Positions 17,994-29,104 of a DNA stretch of 64,000 nucleotides are shown here, in pieces. Within the stretch, counting starts at the first letter, position 1, and each line of letters begins with the position of its first letter. This stretch comes from Ga0077555 sp046154645 (GTDB lineage: Bacteria > Pseudomonadota > Alphaproteobacteria > Rhizobiales > Hyphomicrobiaceae). The translations under genes were made by a program, and so were the position numbers. Below the pieces are notes generated by a model that was not told where the DNA came from, did no database searches, and saw only the letters and a program-made list of their open reading frames with translations. Location of the stretch: contig JBJXDZ010000098.1 of the NCBI GenBank assembly GCA_046154645.1, positions 71,341-135,340 on the forward strand. Reading direction: 5' to 3'.

Positions 17994-18344
17994 GCGCGCC
18001 TCCCGCGCCGGGCCGCCGGCCGCAGCAGATCCACGACGCTCGCATTGGCGTCAATACGACGGCCGCATCGAGCCACAAGCGCTTGGCTTGTGCCGGAACA
18101 TGCCTTAAGTTCGACACGTGGTCCCGCCATCAGCCACACTTGAAGGTTGGTTGTGCGCCTTTCCAGGCGGCTGTCGCAGCCCGGCCAAACGCGTTGCACA
18201 TGGCCGACGGGCAGCGAACCCGAGACGTGGGACCGGCACGCTGGCACGGATATGTTTACTGTTGGTGCTTGATCGGTAGCATTCTGGCGCATACATCACC
18301 GGGAACGGTTCGTTCGCCTCGTTGGTCGGAAGGCAGCATAGAGC
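17994..18344. other. Divergent intergenic region between fxsA and the Tim44-domain gene
   Basis: Non-coding by inspection over 351 bases. It should carry promoters for both neighbours, but no consensus -35/-10 pair, operator palindrome or RNA gene was recognised. Confidence 0.4.
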
Positions 18345-19079
18345 ATGAGCGGCAATTTCGACATCTTCACGCTGGTCTTTCTGGTGCTCGCCGTCGTGAT
18401 CGTTTTCAAGCTCAAGAGCGTTCTTGGTAAACGGTCGAGCGAGGACGATGCGCGTGTCGAGCGCATGAAGGCAGAACAAAGGGCCCGCGCCGCCCAGGAC
18501 AAGGTGGTGGCCATGCCCCGTCGCGAGGCGCCGGCCGCGCCCGGTGGTCAGGCCGAAGCGCCGGTTGCCCAGCCAACGGTCGCCGATACTGAAGCTAAAG
18601 TGCGCAATTTTGCCTCCGGTGACGAGGCGCTCGGCAAAGGGCTGGTCGCCATCCATCAGGCCGACCGCACCTTCGATCCGGAGCTGTTCGTCAAGGGCGC
18701 GCGGCAGGCCTACGAAATGATCGTAACCGCGTTCGCTGAAGGCAATCGCAAACTGCTGAAAACACTGCTGAGCCGCGAAGTGTTCGACAGCTTCTCGGCC
18801 GCGATCTCTGACCGCGAGAGCCGGGGCGAGCAGATCGACCAGAGCTTCGTTGGCATCAACAAGGCCGACATCATCGAGGCCGAGCTCAAGAAGGGGCAGG
18901 CGCAGATCAGCGTCAGGTTCATCAGCGAGCTGTTCACGGCCACCCGCGATAAGGCCGGCGTCGTCATCGCCGGCGACCCGACCAAGAATCGCGAGGTGGT
19001 CGACATCTGGACGTTCAGCCGCGACACGTCTTCCCGTGATCCGAACTGGCGTTTGGTCGCCACGCAGGCGCCGAACTGA
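18345..19079 (+). CDS. Tim44/TimA domain-containing membrane-anchored protein
   Basis: A 244-residue protein with an N-terminal membrane anchor (FDIFTLVFLVLAVVIVFKL, residues 5-23), a charged linker, and a C-terminal Tim44-like domain at about 90-240. The domain shows FDPELFVKGARQAYEMIVTAFAEGN, then LKTLLSREVFDSF and the closing VVDIWTFSRDTSSRDPNWRLVATQ. Mitochondrial Tim44 tethers the import motor; bacterial homologues are inner-membrane proteins of unclear role, proposed to act in membrane-protein quality control. It is upstream of mltA in the same direction. Confidence 0.9.
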   Translation: MSGNFDIFTLVFLVLAVVIVFKLKSVLGKRSSEDDARVERMKAEQRARAAQDKVVAMPRREAPAAPGGQAEAPVAQPTVADTEAKVRNFASGDEALGKGLVAIHQADRTFDPELFVKGARQAYEMIVTAFAEGNRKLLKTLLSREVFDSFSAAISDRESRGEQIDQSFVGINKADIIEAELKKGQAQISVRFISELFTATRDKAGVVIAGDPTKNREVVDIWTFSRDTSSRDPNWRLVATQAPN

Positions 19080-19214
19080 GCGGAGCTATGTGGATGGGGT
19101 CCAAGGCACCCGCCTCCCAATGATCGCGGCGGCAAGCGGCGGCCGAACAATGTGACGCTGCGCTTCGGGGGAGGCACACTGTTGCAGGGAGCGAACAGCT
19201 TCGGGGGAGCCACT

Positions 19215-20585
19215 GTGCAGTTTCGCGTCGTTCATCGCTGTTCGCCCGACTGGAAGGCATTGACGGCGCTGGCACTCCTGGTGCCAGGACTGGCGGCAGT
19301 CCGGCCGGCAGCGGTCGTCGCACAGCCGACAGCCGCTGACGTGACCGCGCCGTCGGCACCAACCACCTCAGCACCCGCCGCACAACCGAAACCCGCCGCA
19401 CCTGCCCCGGTGGTTCTGCCCAAGGCTGCCCCGACCATGACCGACTCCGCTGCCCGCTTCGTCGCTGTGCTGTTCGCGGACTTGCCGGGCTGGGCGGACG
19501 ACGACCATCTCGCGGCCTTCAAAGCCTTCCTGACGTCATGTCCCCGCGTGCAGGCACTCGCCAAGCTGCCGGCCAAGGCCAATCGCGCTTCCGTGCCGCC
19601 ATCCCTGGTTGCCTCCTGCGACGCCGCGCTGGCCCTGCCGGCCAAGCTGACCAAAGTCCAGGCGCGAGACTTTTTCGAGCATCACTTCCAGCCTCGTCGG
19701 GTCATTCACGCCACTGCGCATGGCCTGCTCACCGGCTACTACGAGCCCTTGCTGGAAGGCTCACGCAAGCGGGAAGGGCGCTTCCAGACCCCCATCTACC
19801 GGCGACCGTCCGATCTGGTGAACGTCGTCGATGAGACCCAGCGTGGCGCCGTCGGCACCGCCTTCACGCACATGCGCCAGACCCAAGCCGGGCTGGTTCC
19901 CTTTGCCAGCCGTGCCGAGATCGATGCCGGCGCCCTGAAGGAGCAGAACCTGGAATTACTGTTCCTGGCCGACCCGGTCGACGTGTTCTTTCTGCAGGTG
20001 CAAGGCTCGGGACGGGTGAAACTGCCGGATGGAACCATTGTGCGCGTCCATTACGACGGCAAGAACGGGCACCCCTATACCTCGATCGGCCGCTACCTGA
20101 TCGACAAGGGGCTGTTTGCCGCCGACAAGATGTCGCTCGGCGCACTTGGCCGCTGGCTCCGTTCCGATCCCGGTCGCGCCCAGAAGGTGATGCAGCAGAA
20201 TGCATCCTATGTTTTCTTCCGCGAGTTGGCGAATGATGCGGCAGCGCCGCTCGGGGCCATGCTGGCACCTCTGACCAGCGGCCGCAGTCTGGCCGTCGAT
20301 CCCCGGTTCCATGCCCTCGGGAGCCCGGTCTACGTCAGTGCGCCGACGCTCACCCATGCGCTGAAAGGCAAGCCCTTTCAACGTCTCATGGTGGCCCACG
20401 ATGTGGGGTCTGCCATCAAGGGTCCCGAGCGCGGCGACATCTACTTCGGTTCCGGCGAAACCGCGGGCCGCATCGCCGGCGTGACCAAGCATCCAGGTCA
20501 CTTTTTCGTGCTCGAGGCGCGCCAGAGCCCGGTGCCGGCAGCAGCTCCCGCGCCGACGACGGCCGCCAAGCAGGCCAAGCCATGA
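19215..20585 (+). CDS. mltA: Membrane-bound lytic murein transglycosylase A
   Basis: A 456-residue peptidoglycan lytic transglycosylase. I chose the GTG at 19215 because GGGGGAG lies 5 bases upstream and the protein then starts with a signal peptide ending near AAVVAQP; an in-frame GTG at 19152 has no such site. After a Pro/Ala linker the MltA domain shows GLLTGYYEPLLEGS, FQTPIYRRPSDLV, DVFFLQVQGSGRVKLPDG and HPYTSIGRYLI. The 3D domain at the end has VAHDVGSAIKGPERGDIYFG with the catalytic Asp. No lipobox Cys is seen, so it is secreted or anchored by an uncleaved helix rather than a lipoprotein. The Smr-domain gene follows by 10 bases. Confidence 0.92.
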   Translation: MQFRVVHRCSPDWKALTALALLVPGLAAVRPAAVVAQPTAADVTAPSAPTTSAPAAQPKPAAPAPVVLPKAAPTMTDSAARFVAVLFADLPGWADDDHLAAFKAFLTSCPRVQALAKLPAKANRASVPPSLVASCDAALALPAKLTKVQARDFFEHHFQPRRVIHATAHGLLTGYYEPLLEGSRKREGRFQTPIYRRPSDLVNVVDETQRGAVGTAFTHMRQTQAGLVPFASRAEIDAGALKEQNLELLFLADPVDVFFLQVQGSGRVKLPDGTIVRVHYDGKNGHPYTSIGRYLIDKGLFAADKMSLGALGRWLRSDPGRAQKVMQQNASYVFFRELANDAAAPLGAMLAPLTSGRSLAVDPRFHALGSPVYVSAPTLTHALKGKPFQRLMVAHDVGSAIKGPERGDIYFGSGETAGRIAGVTKHPGHFFVLEARQSPVPAAAPAPTTAAKQAKP

Positions 20586-20595
20586 GCGCCCCACC

Positions 20596-21285
20596 ATGAG
20601 TGGACGGCGGCGAGGTCCGCCGGCGGGTGACGCAAAGCCGAAACCACGCGGCGCCAAGGCGCGGCTGCCGGATGAAGACGTCGCACTTTGGGCCTACGCC
20701 GCGCAAACCATCGAGCCCGTGCACAAGCTGAAGCCCCGGGTGCCGGATACAGGCGCAGACGCCTGGTCGGACGCCAGCGACCTGCCCGACCGCATGCCGG
20801 CGCCGCCTGAGAGCAAATCGGTCCCAGCCGCTGCAACGGCGAAACCGTCGCCTGGTCACCGTGCCGCGGTCAAACAGCCGCCTAAGGCCACACCGGCCTT
20901 GGCCGAGTTCGACCGCCGCAAGGCGCGCAAGATCGCCGCCGGCAAGCTCGACATCGAAGCTCGTCTCGATTTGCACGGCATGCGGCAAGCAGAAGCCCAT
21001 CGGGAGTTGCGCGGGTTCATCACGGCCTGCGCCGGGCGGGGCCTCGCCACGGTGTTGATCATTACCGGTAAGGGGGCTCGCGCCATGGACGAGGCCGCCG
21101 AGCAGGATTGGACCGAGGAGAAGCCAGACCGCGGCGTGCTCCGCCGCATGGTGCCGCTCTGGCTGGCTGAGCCGGACATGCGCCGCCACGTGATCAGCTT
21201 TCACAGCGCCGGTGTCCGCCATGGCGGTGACGGTGCCCTCTACGTGCAATTGCGCACGCGGGCGGCCAAACGCGATCGCGCTTAG
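20596..21285 (+). CDS. Smr/MutS2-type nuclease domain protein
   Basis: A 229-residue protein with a disordered basic N-terminal half and a C-terminal Smr domain (about residues 118-225). The Smr signature LDLHGMRQAEAH is near 120-131, followed by ITGKG near 156 and RHVISFHSAGVRHGGDGALYVQL at the end. Smr domains nick or bind branched nucleic acids or act on stalled ribosomes. It is co-directional with mltA with a 10-base gap, an arrangement widely kept in Hyphomicrobiales. Confidence 0.93.
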   Translation: MSGRRRGPPAGDAKPKPRGAKARLPDEDVALWAYAAQTIEPVHKLKPRVPDTGADAWSDASDLPDRMPAPPESKSVPAAATAKPSPGHRAAVKQPPKATPALAEFDRRKARKIAAGKLDIEARLDLHGMRQAEAHRELRGFITACAGRGLATVLIITGKGARAMDEAAEQDWTEEKPDRGVLRRMVPLWLAEPDMRRHVISFHSAGVRHGGDGALYVQLRTRAAKRDRA

Positions 21286-21325
21286 GTCTGGCGCCCCGAC
21301 AATCCGGGTCGGGACGTTCGGGACT

Positions 21326-21529
21326 TCAGCGAATGAGACCGTCGAGGATGAAGGGCTTGTGCGGCTTCAAGGCCGCGCCTTCCTTTTTACCCTGTCCGCT
21401 ATCAGCCGTAGCGCTGGCGTCCGCCTTGTCGGGATTTTCGAGTGAGCCACGCACGCCGCAACCTGCCAGTCCGAGGCTCAGGGCCAAGGCGGCGGTCAGA
21501 AGCACAATTCGGACAGCACTCAAGCGCAT
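21326..21529 (-). CDS. lptM: LPS translocon-associated small lipoprotein LptM
   Basis: A 67-residue lipoprotein. The signal peptide MRLSAVRIVLLTAALALSLGL ends in a lipobox LAGC, and the mature protein starts CGVRGSLENP, matching the short conserved head of LptM (YifL), which assists oxidative maturation of the LptD/LptE complex at the outer membrane. It lies 71 bases downstream of argH on the same strand, as is common in alphaproteobacteria; lysA, the usual next gene, is absent because the convergent Smr gene follows. Confidence 0.85.
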   Translation of the reverse strand: MRLSAVRIVLLTAALALSLGLAGCGVRGSLENPDKADASATADSGQGKKEGAALKPHKPFILDGLIR

Positions 21530-21600
21530 GACGGGCTCCACGGCTCGGGCGCAGCTTCGGTATCCCGAGGCGGCATCGACGACCGTACTTATCAAGCTGC

Positions 21601-23010
21601 TTAGCCCTTCCCGGACTCATTTTCCAGCCGCTTCAGCCAGCCTTGAGCCATTTTGCGGACGTTCTGTGGCGCAGTTCCCCCATAGCTGACCCGGCTCTTG
21701 ACCGAGCTTTCCACGGAAAGAACCGTGAACACGTCCTCCGTAATGCGCGGCTCGACCCCTTGCATGGCCGAAAGAGGCAGCTGATCCAGGCCCACTTTGG
21801 CCGTTTCCGCCAGCCGGACGATGGCACCGGTGACGTGATGCGCCTCGCGGAACGGCAGCTGGAGGGTGCGCACCAGCCAGTCGGCGAGATCCGTGGCCGT
21901 GGCATAGCCACGGCTAGCGGCCGCATGCATTGCCTCTGGAACTGGCTCGAGGTCCCCGATCATGCCGGTCATGGCAGCCACGGCGATATTGAAGGCGCGC
22001 AGCGCATCGAAGGTCTGTTCCTTGTCTTCCTGCATGTCCTTGGAATAGGTCAGCGGCAGCCCCTTCATGACCATCAGCAGGCCCTGGAAGGCACCCGCGA
22101 TTCGCCCGACCTTGGCACGGCACAACTCGGCCGCGTCCGGGTTCTTCTTCTGCGGCATGATCGAGGAGCCCGTGGTCCACCGGTCCGACAGGCGGATGAA
22201 GCCGAATTGCGGCGTCATCCAGATCACGATCTCCTCCGACAGCCTCGACAAGTGCATGGCGGCGATCGAGGCGGCAGCCAATGTTTCCAGGGCAAAATCG
22301 CGGTCTGCGACCCCATCGAGGGAGTTTGCCGTCGGCCGGTCGAAGCCGAGCGCCTCGGCGGTCATGTGGCGGTCGATGGGGAACGAGGTGCCAGCCAACG
22401 CCGCGGAGCCGAGCGGGCATTCGTTGAGGCGGCGGCGGGCGTCGGCAAAGCGGCCCCGGTCGCGCGCCACCATCTCGACGTAGGCCATCAGATGGTGACC
22501 GAAGGTGACGGGTTGCGCCGGCTGCAGATGCGTGAAGCCCGGCATGATGGTGTCGGCATGGGCTTCAGCCTTGGTGGCAAGTGCCACCTGGAGCTTCAGC
22601 AAGGCATGATCGAAGGCGTCGAGCGCATCGCGCACGTACATGCGGAAATCGAGCGCCACCTGATCATTGCGCGAACGCGCCGTGTGCAGCCGGCCGCCCG
22701 CCGCCCCGATGATTTCGGTCAGCCGGCTCTCGATATTGAGATGAATGTCCTCGAGCTTCTGCGAGAACGTGAAGTGCCCCCCTTCGATCTCGGCCTGGAT
22801 CTGGTCCAGCCCACGCAGGATCTCGTTCGCATCGGCCTGCGTAATGATGCCCTGCGCGGCCAGCATGCCGGCGTGAGCCTTGGAGCCCGTGATGTCCTGC
22901 GGTGCCATGACCTTGTCGAAGCCGATCGAGGCATTAATCTCGATCATCAACTCGGCTGGTGAAACTTCGAAGCGGCCACCCCACATCTTGTTCGCCGACG
23001 TGTCCGACAT
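21601..23010 (-). CDS. argH: Argininosuccinate lyase
   Basis: A 469-residue enzyme that splits argininosuccinate into arginine and fumarate, the last step of arginine synthesis. The N-terminus KMWGGRF is diagnostic. The superfamily signature GSSIMPQKKNPD, carrying the catalytic-loop Ser, is near residue 283, and TARSRNDQVALDFRMYVRD near 110 and GFTHLQPAQPVTFGHHLMAY near 160 are the other conserved regions. It is divergent from tlpA across 52 bases, so the promoters overlap, and it probably forms an operon with lptM. Confidence 0.97.
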   Translation of the reverse strand: MSDTSANKMWGGRFEVSPAELMIEINASIGFDKVMAPQDITGSKAHAGMLAAQGIITQADANEILRGLDQIQAEIEGGHFTFSQKLEDIHLNIESRLTEIIGAAGGRLHTARSRNDQVALDFRMYVRDALDAFDHALLKLQVALATKAEAHADTIMPGFTHLQPAQPVTFGHHLMAYVEMVARDRGRFADARRRLNECPLGSAALAGTSFPIDRHMTAEALGFDRPTANSLDGVADRDFALETLAAASIAAMHLSRLSEEIVIWMTPQFGFIRLSDRWTTGSSIMPQKKNPDAAELCRAKVGRIAGAFQGLLMVMKGLPLTYSKDMQEDKEQTFDALRAFNIAVAAMTGMIGDLEPVPEAMHAAASRGYATATDLADWLVRTLQLPFREAHHVTGAIVRLAETAKVGLDQLPLSAMQGVEPRITEDVFTVLSVESSVKSRVSYGGTAPQNVRKMAQGWLKRLENESGKG

Positions 23011-23062
23011 GAGCTTGCCTCGGTTTGGTTGCTAACGGCAGGGACGCAGGAGAGAGCGACGT

Positions 23063-23788
23063 ATGACACCAGAGACTGAGCCAAAGCCCCCGCGCGCGAC
23101 GCCGCATGCGTTGTATGCCGCCATCCTGCTGGTTGCGACGATCGTCGGTTTCGGCGGGGTATACGTCATGGCACGGCTGGCCGACAATCCTTCGCGCGAC
23201 GGTGTCGGCACGACAGCGGCGCAGTTGCGCGTAGCTCAGGCCCAATCCCCGCCGCAAACGCCATCAGGCCCCCTAGCCACGCCCCCCACGACGACATTGC
23301 CGACTGGCCCCGGCGCCAATCCCTTGAGCACCGGCGAGATGGCCGCTTTCGTGTTCAAGAAAACGCCTGAGCCGTTGCCCGAGGTCGGCTTCGTCGATGG
23401 CACGGGCAAGGAGCGCACGCTCAAGGACTGGCGCGGCAAGGTCGTGTTGCTCAATCTGTGGGCGACCTGGTGCGTGCCCTGCCGTAAGGAAATGCCGGGT
23501 CTCGACCGGCTGCAGGCGCAACTCGGCTCCGATCGGTTCGAAGTCGTGGCGGTCAGTGCCGACAAGACGGGCATCGAGGGAGCAAAAAAGTTCCTGGCCC
23601 AGGTCAAGTCCGAGAAGCTTGGCGTCTATGCCGATCCTGGCGTCCGCATCACTTCGACGCTGAAGGCGATTGGCATGCCAGCCACGATCCTGATCGATCG
23701 CGAGGGGCGTGAGATCGGCCGCCTCGTTGGCCCTGCCGAATGGGATAGTCCGGAAGCCAAGGCATTGATCGCTGCGGCCATGAAGTGA
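23063..23788 (+). CDS. tlpA: TlpA-family thiol:disulfide oxidoreductase
   Basis: A 241-residue periplasmic thioredoxin-like protein with an N-terminal anchor (residues about 16-37, LYAAILLVATIVGFGGVYVMA). A Pro-rich linker leads to a thioredoxin domain from about 95. The active site WCVPC is near residues 136-140 and the cis-Pro loop GMPATILIDREG near 205. TlpA reduces periplasmic disulfides; in Bradyrhizobium it supports cytochrome aa3 (CuA) biogenesis. The argH/tlpA divergent pair is characteristic of the order. Confidence 0.92.
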   Translation: MTPETEPKPPRATPHALYAAILLVATIVGFGGVYVMARLADNPSRDGVGTTAAQLRVAQAQSPPQTPSGPLATPPTTTLPTGPGANPLSTGEMAAFVFKKTPEPLPEVGFVDGTGKERTLKDWRGKVVLLNLWATWCVPCRKEMPGLDRLQAQLGSDRFEVVAVSADKTGIEGAKKFLAQVKSEKLGVYADPGVRITSTLKAIGMPATILIDREGREIGRLVGPAEWDSPEAKALIAAAMK

Positions 23789-23905
23789 GTTCACCGTAGC
23801 CTTTCTGCTCTCCTGTCCGAAAAGTCACCGATTGCCAATCATCCTGGCAAGCGTCAGACTTAAATGACGCGGCGATTCGCCGCGCATCAGGTTGAGGAGG
23901 GAACA

Positions 23906-24157
23906 ATGGACCCAGTCACACTGATCGTCTGGCTCGCTATTGGTGCTGTCGCCGGCTGGTTGGCCGGCCAGATCATGAAGGGTGGAGGCTTCGGCCTCGT
24001 CGGTGACATTATCGTTGGCATCCTCGGCGCGGTCATCGCCGGCTACCTGTTGCCGCGTCTGGGCATTGCCATCGGCGGCGGCATCATTGCGGCAATCATC
24101 AATGCTGTGATCGGCGCCTGCTTACTTCTGTTCGTTATTCGACTGGTCAAGCGTTAG
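23906..24157 (+). CDS. GlsB/YeaQ/YmgE family small membrane protein
   Basis: An 83-residue protein made of three Gly-rich transmembrane helices with the family pattern WLAIGAVAGWLAGQIMKGGGFGLVGDIIVGILGAVIAGYL. Members are transglycosylase-associated or stress-linked inner-membrane proteins of unknown mechanism. GAGGAGG 5 bases before 23906 decides the start. An intrinsic terminator follows directly, so the gene is monocistronic or the end of a short transcript. Confidence 0.88.
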   Translation: MDPVTLIVWLAIGAVAGWLAGQIMKGGGFGLVGDIIVGILGAVIAGYLLPRLGIAIGGGIIAAIINAVIGACLLLFVIRLVKR

Positions 24158-24179
24158 ACCCGGGCACAGAGATTTGCGG

Positions 24180-24215
24180 GCAGGGCTCGATGCAGAATTG
24201 GGCCCTGCTTGTTTT
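24180..24215 (+). terminator. Intrinsic terminator after the YeaQ-family gene
   Basis: A 7-bp stem GCAGGGC (24180-24186) pairs with GCCCTGC (24202-24208) across a 15-base loop and is followed by TTGTTTT. It starts 22 bases after the stop codon, as expected for Rho-independent termination. Confidence 0.5.
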
Positions 24216-24237
24216 CGGAGCGACTCCAAGCCTTGCC

Positions 24238-24627
24238 TCAAGGCGCGTTGCGATTGAGCTGGAAGAACGTCGCCGGTTGATCCGAAAGCAATTCCACGCC
24301 CCGCGGAGAAGGATTTTTCTCGGCAGTTTTCTCCGGTCCCCGAACAGCTTCGGGCTTGGCACGCTCAGGCTTGTTTTCAACGATCGGCAATTGCGTCGCC
24401 GCCGCCGTCGGCAACACCTGCGTCTGTACTGGCGTTGCCACGTCCACCGGTGGTCTCGCTGCGCCCCGCTCCATGGCTTCCAGCACGCTCTGGAGCCGGT
24501 CCACATCCGGCTCGGACGGGAGTTGGCGCAGATACAGCACGCCGACAAAAGCCGCCATGCCCCCGACGGCGCACAGCGCGCCGAATGCGAGCGATCCGAG
24601 GAATATCCGCAAGCTTTTGCGACTCAT
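24238..24627 (-). CDS. Hypothetical single-pass membrane protein downstream of ccmB
   Basis: A 129-residue protein starting MSRKSLRIFLGSLAFGALCAVGGMAAFVG, one N-terminal transmembrane helix and then a periplasmic, Pro/Glu/Arg-rich tail ending FFQLNRNAP. GGAGG 7 bases upstream supports the start at 24627. It occupies the position where ccmC, ccmD and ccmG normally follow ccmB, but it is far too long and of the wrong sequence for CcmD and lacks any thioredoxin motif. Not recognised as a known family. Confidence 0.6.
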   Translation of the reverse strand: MSRKSLRIFLGSLAFGALCAVGGMAAFVGVLYLRQLPSEPDVDRLQSVLEAMERGAARPPVDVATPVQTQVLPTAAATQLPIVENKPERAKPEAVRGPEKTAEKNPSPRGVELLSDQPATFFQLNRNAP

Positions 24628-24699
24628 GATGGCCTCCGTGATGGGAGGCATGCGCATCAAGCCATTTTACAAACAAGCGCCATCGCCGGTTTTCCACGC

Positions 24700-25368
24700 T
24701 CACCCGAGTTGCGCCCGCAACGCCATGCCGGCAGCCAGCGGCCCGACAACGATTGCGGCCAACGACACGGCTGTGAGGATCATGAGGGAGGCCGCAACAC
24801 CGCCCGATGCCTGGGCTGCGGCGAGCACGGCCGAAATGCCGAACAGCAATGTCGGCACATACAACGGCAGCACCAACAGTGCCACCAGCAGCCCGCCGCG
24901 ATGGCTGCGCAGTGTCAGTGCGGCACCAACGACACCGAGGCAACTGACAGCCGGCGTGCCGAGCAGCATCGAAGCAATCAGCGCCGGAAGAAGGCTAAGA
25001 TCGAGATTGAGCAGCAGGCCAAGCACCGGCGCCAGCGCCACCAGCGGCAAGGCCGTCGTCAGCCAGTGCGCCAGGCTCTTGGCGGCCGCTATGGCGGCAA
25101 GTGGCAGGTCGCCCATGGCCAGAACTTCCAGCGAGCCATCCTCGAAATCAGCCTCGAACAGGCGTGGCAGCGAGAGCAGAGCCGACAGCAGCAATGCGAT
25201 CCACAGCACCCCCGGCGCGATGCGCGAGAGCAGGTTCAAGTCAGGGCCGAGACCCAGCGGCATCAGGGCGACGACGATCAGATTGAAACCGAGGGCGGTG
25301 CCCAGCGCCCCACCGTCACGCCAGGCCAGCAGAACATCACGGCGGACAAGGTTCAGGAATGATCCCAC
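24700..25368 (-). CDS. ccmB: Heme exporter membrane subunit CcmB
   Basis: A 222-residue membrane protein with six predicted helices and the CcmB N-terminus LVRRDVLLAWRDGGALGTALGFNLIVVALMPLGLGPD. The conserved FEADFEDGSLEVLAMGDLPL loop is near residues 70-90. With CcmA it forms the ABC part of the system I cytochrome c maturation machinery that loads heme on CcmE. It overlaps the end of ccmA by 16 bases. No ccmC follows. Confidence 0.93.
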   Translation of the reverse strand: MGSFLNLVRRDVLLAWRDGGALGTALGFNLIVVALMPLGLGPDLNLLSRIAPGVLWIALLLSALLSLPRLFEADFEDGSLEVLAMGDLPLAAIAAAKSLAHWLTTALPLVALAPVLGLLLNLDLSLLPALIASMLLGTPAVSCLGVVGAALTLRSHRGGLLVALLVLPLYVPTLLFGISAVLAAAQASGGVAASLMILTAVSLAAIVVGPLAAGMALRAQLG

Positions 25369-26012
25369 GCTGCCTCCCGCGTCAATGCCGGTGCCTCGAG
25401 ACGCAACTCCCTGGCCGTGGCAAGGCCGAGATCGATATGGGTCGCAGCCAAAATCAGGCCGCCGGTCGCTCGATGCTCAGCAATGAGGTGCGACAGTACG
25501 AGAGTGGCATCGGCATCGAGGGAGACGGTCGGCTCGTCGAGCAACCAAAGGGGGCGCGGCGCCAGCAGCAGGCGGGTCAAAGCCAGGCGTCGCTTCTGCC
25601 CGGCCGACAGATAGCCGGCGGGCACATCGGCGATCGCCCCAAGGCCGAGACGCTGCAGGGCCTCGCTGGTTCGCTGCTCTGCAGGGCCGGGTTCATTTGC
25701 GTCGCCGCTCGCCTGGAACCGCCGCCAGAAATCGGCGTTCTCACGCACCGTCAGTGCCGCTTTCACCGCATTCTGGTGGCCGATGGCGTGGCTTTGCTCG
25801 GCCACAGAAAGCTCGGGATTGCCGCCCTCAAACCTGATCGAACCGCTCGAAGGCTTGATGAATCCGGCGATGGCGCGCAGCAACGTCGTCTTGCCCGCTC
25901 CGTTGGGGCCACGCAGGATCACCGCCTCGCTGGCCTCGACCGCGAATGTCATGCCTCTGACCAGCGTTCGTTCACCGCGCGAAAGGCTCAGATTCTCGAC
26001 ACGAAGCTGCAT
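25353..26012 (-). CDS. ccmA: Heme exporter ATP-binding protein CcmA
   Basis: A 219-residue ABC ATPase. Walker A RGPNGAGKTT is near residues 34-43, the signature LSAGQKRRLALTRLLL near 133-148 and Walker B LWLLDEP near 156-162. Together with CcmB it powers release of heme-loaded CcmE for cytochrome c assembly. It starts the ccmAB operon, divergent from acnA across 200 bases; acnA/ccmA divergence is common in Hyphomicrobiales. Confidence 0.93.
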   Translation of the reverse strand: MQLRVENLSLSRGERTLVRGMTFAVEASEAVILRGPNGAGKTTLLRAIAGFIKPSSGSIRFEGGNPELSVAEQSHAIGHQNAVKAALTVRENADFWRRFQASGDANEPGPAEQRTSEALQRLGLGAIADVPAGYLSAGQKRRLALTRLLLAPRPLWLLDEPTVSLDADATLVLSHLIAEHRATGGLILAATHIDLGLATARELRLEAPALTREAAWDHS

Positions 26013-26212
26013 ATTGGGGAAAGCGGGACCGAAGCGGGATGGGGATCATGCAAAGATGCAGGTCACGCCCCCTTGGCGGATGGAGCGCCTCGGCCTTATA
26101 AGGCCCCACACAGCCCGGAGGCCAGCCTTTCCAGCAGGCCGCTGCCGTGCACTCACGTCCCGGGTCCCCATAACCGCGCCCTGCGCATAACGGTTCCAGG
26201 AGACCGCCCCAC

Positions 26213-28903
<2,691 letters not shown>

Positions 28904-29104
28904 TGACGTTGCGAAAACGGTAAACGACTTGTGGGGCCGGCGGACGTTCTGCCGGCCTTCGCACTTGCAGCAAAAGTCATTTCGGGCGTTTCACCCGTTC
29001 GTGACTCGCAATTGATGTCCCGCAAAGCAATATGTACGGACGAAGCGTGTGGTGCATGTGGCCCGTCGCGAGTGCGCGTCCAGACAGGGATTTCAGACAA
29101 GCTA

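Noticed and set aside
24238..24627. Assignment as CcmD
   Set aside because: CcmD is about 50-60 residues with a conserved Tyr in a short tail; this protein has 129 residues and a long Pro/Glu-rich tail.
28935..28957. GGCCGGC/GCCGGCC hairpin after acnA as a terminator
   Set aside because: The stem is good, but it is followed by TTCGCACTT rather than a U run, so it is mentioned only as a hairpin.
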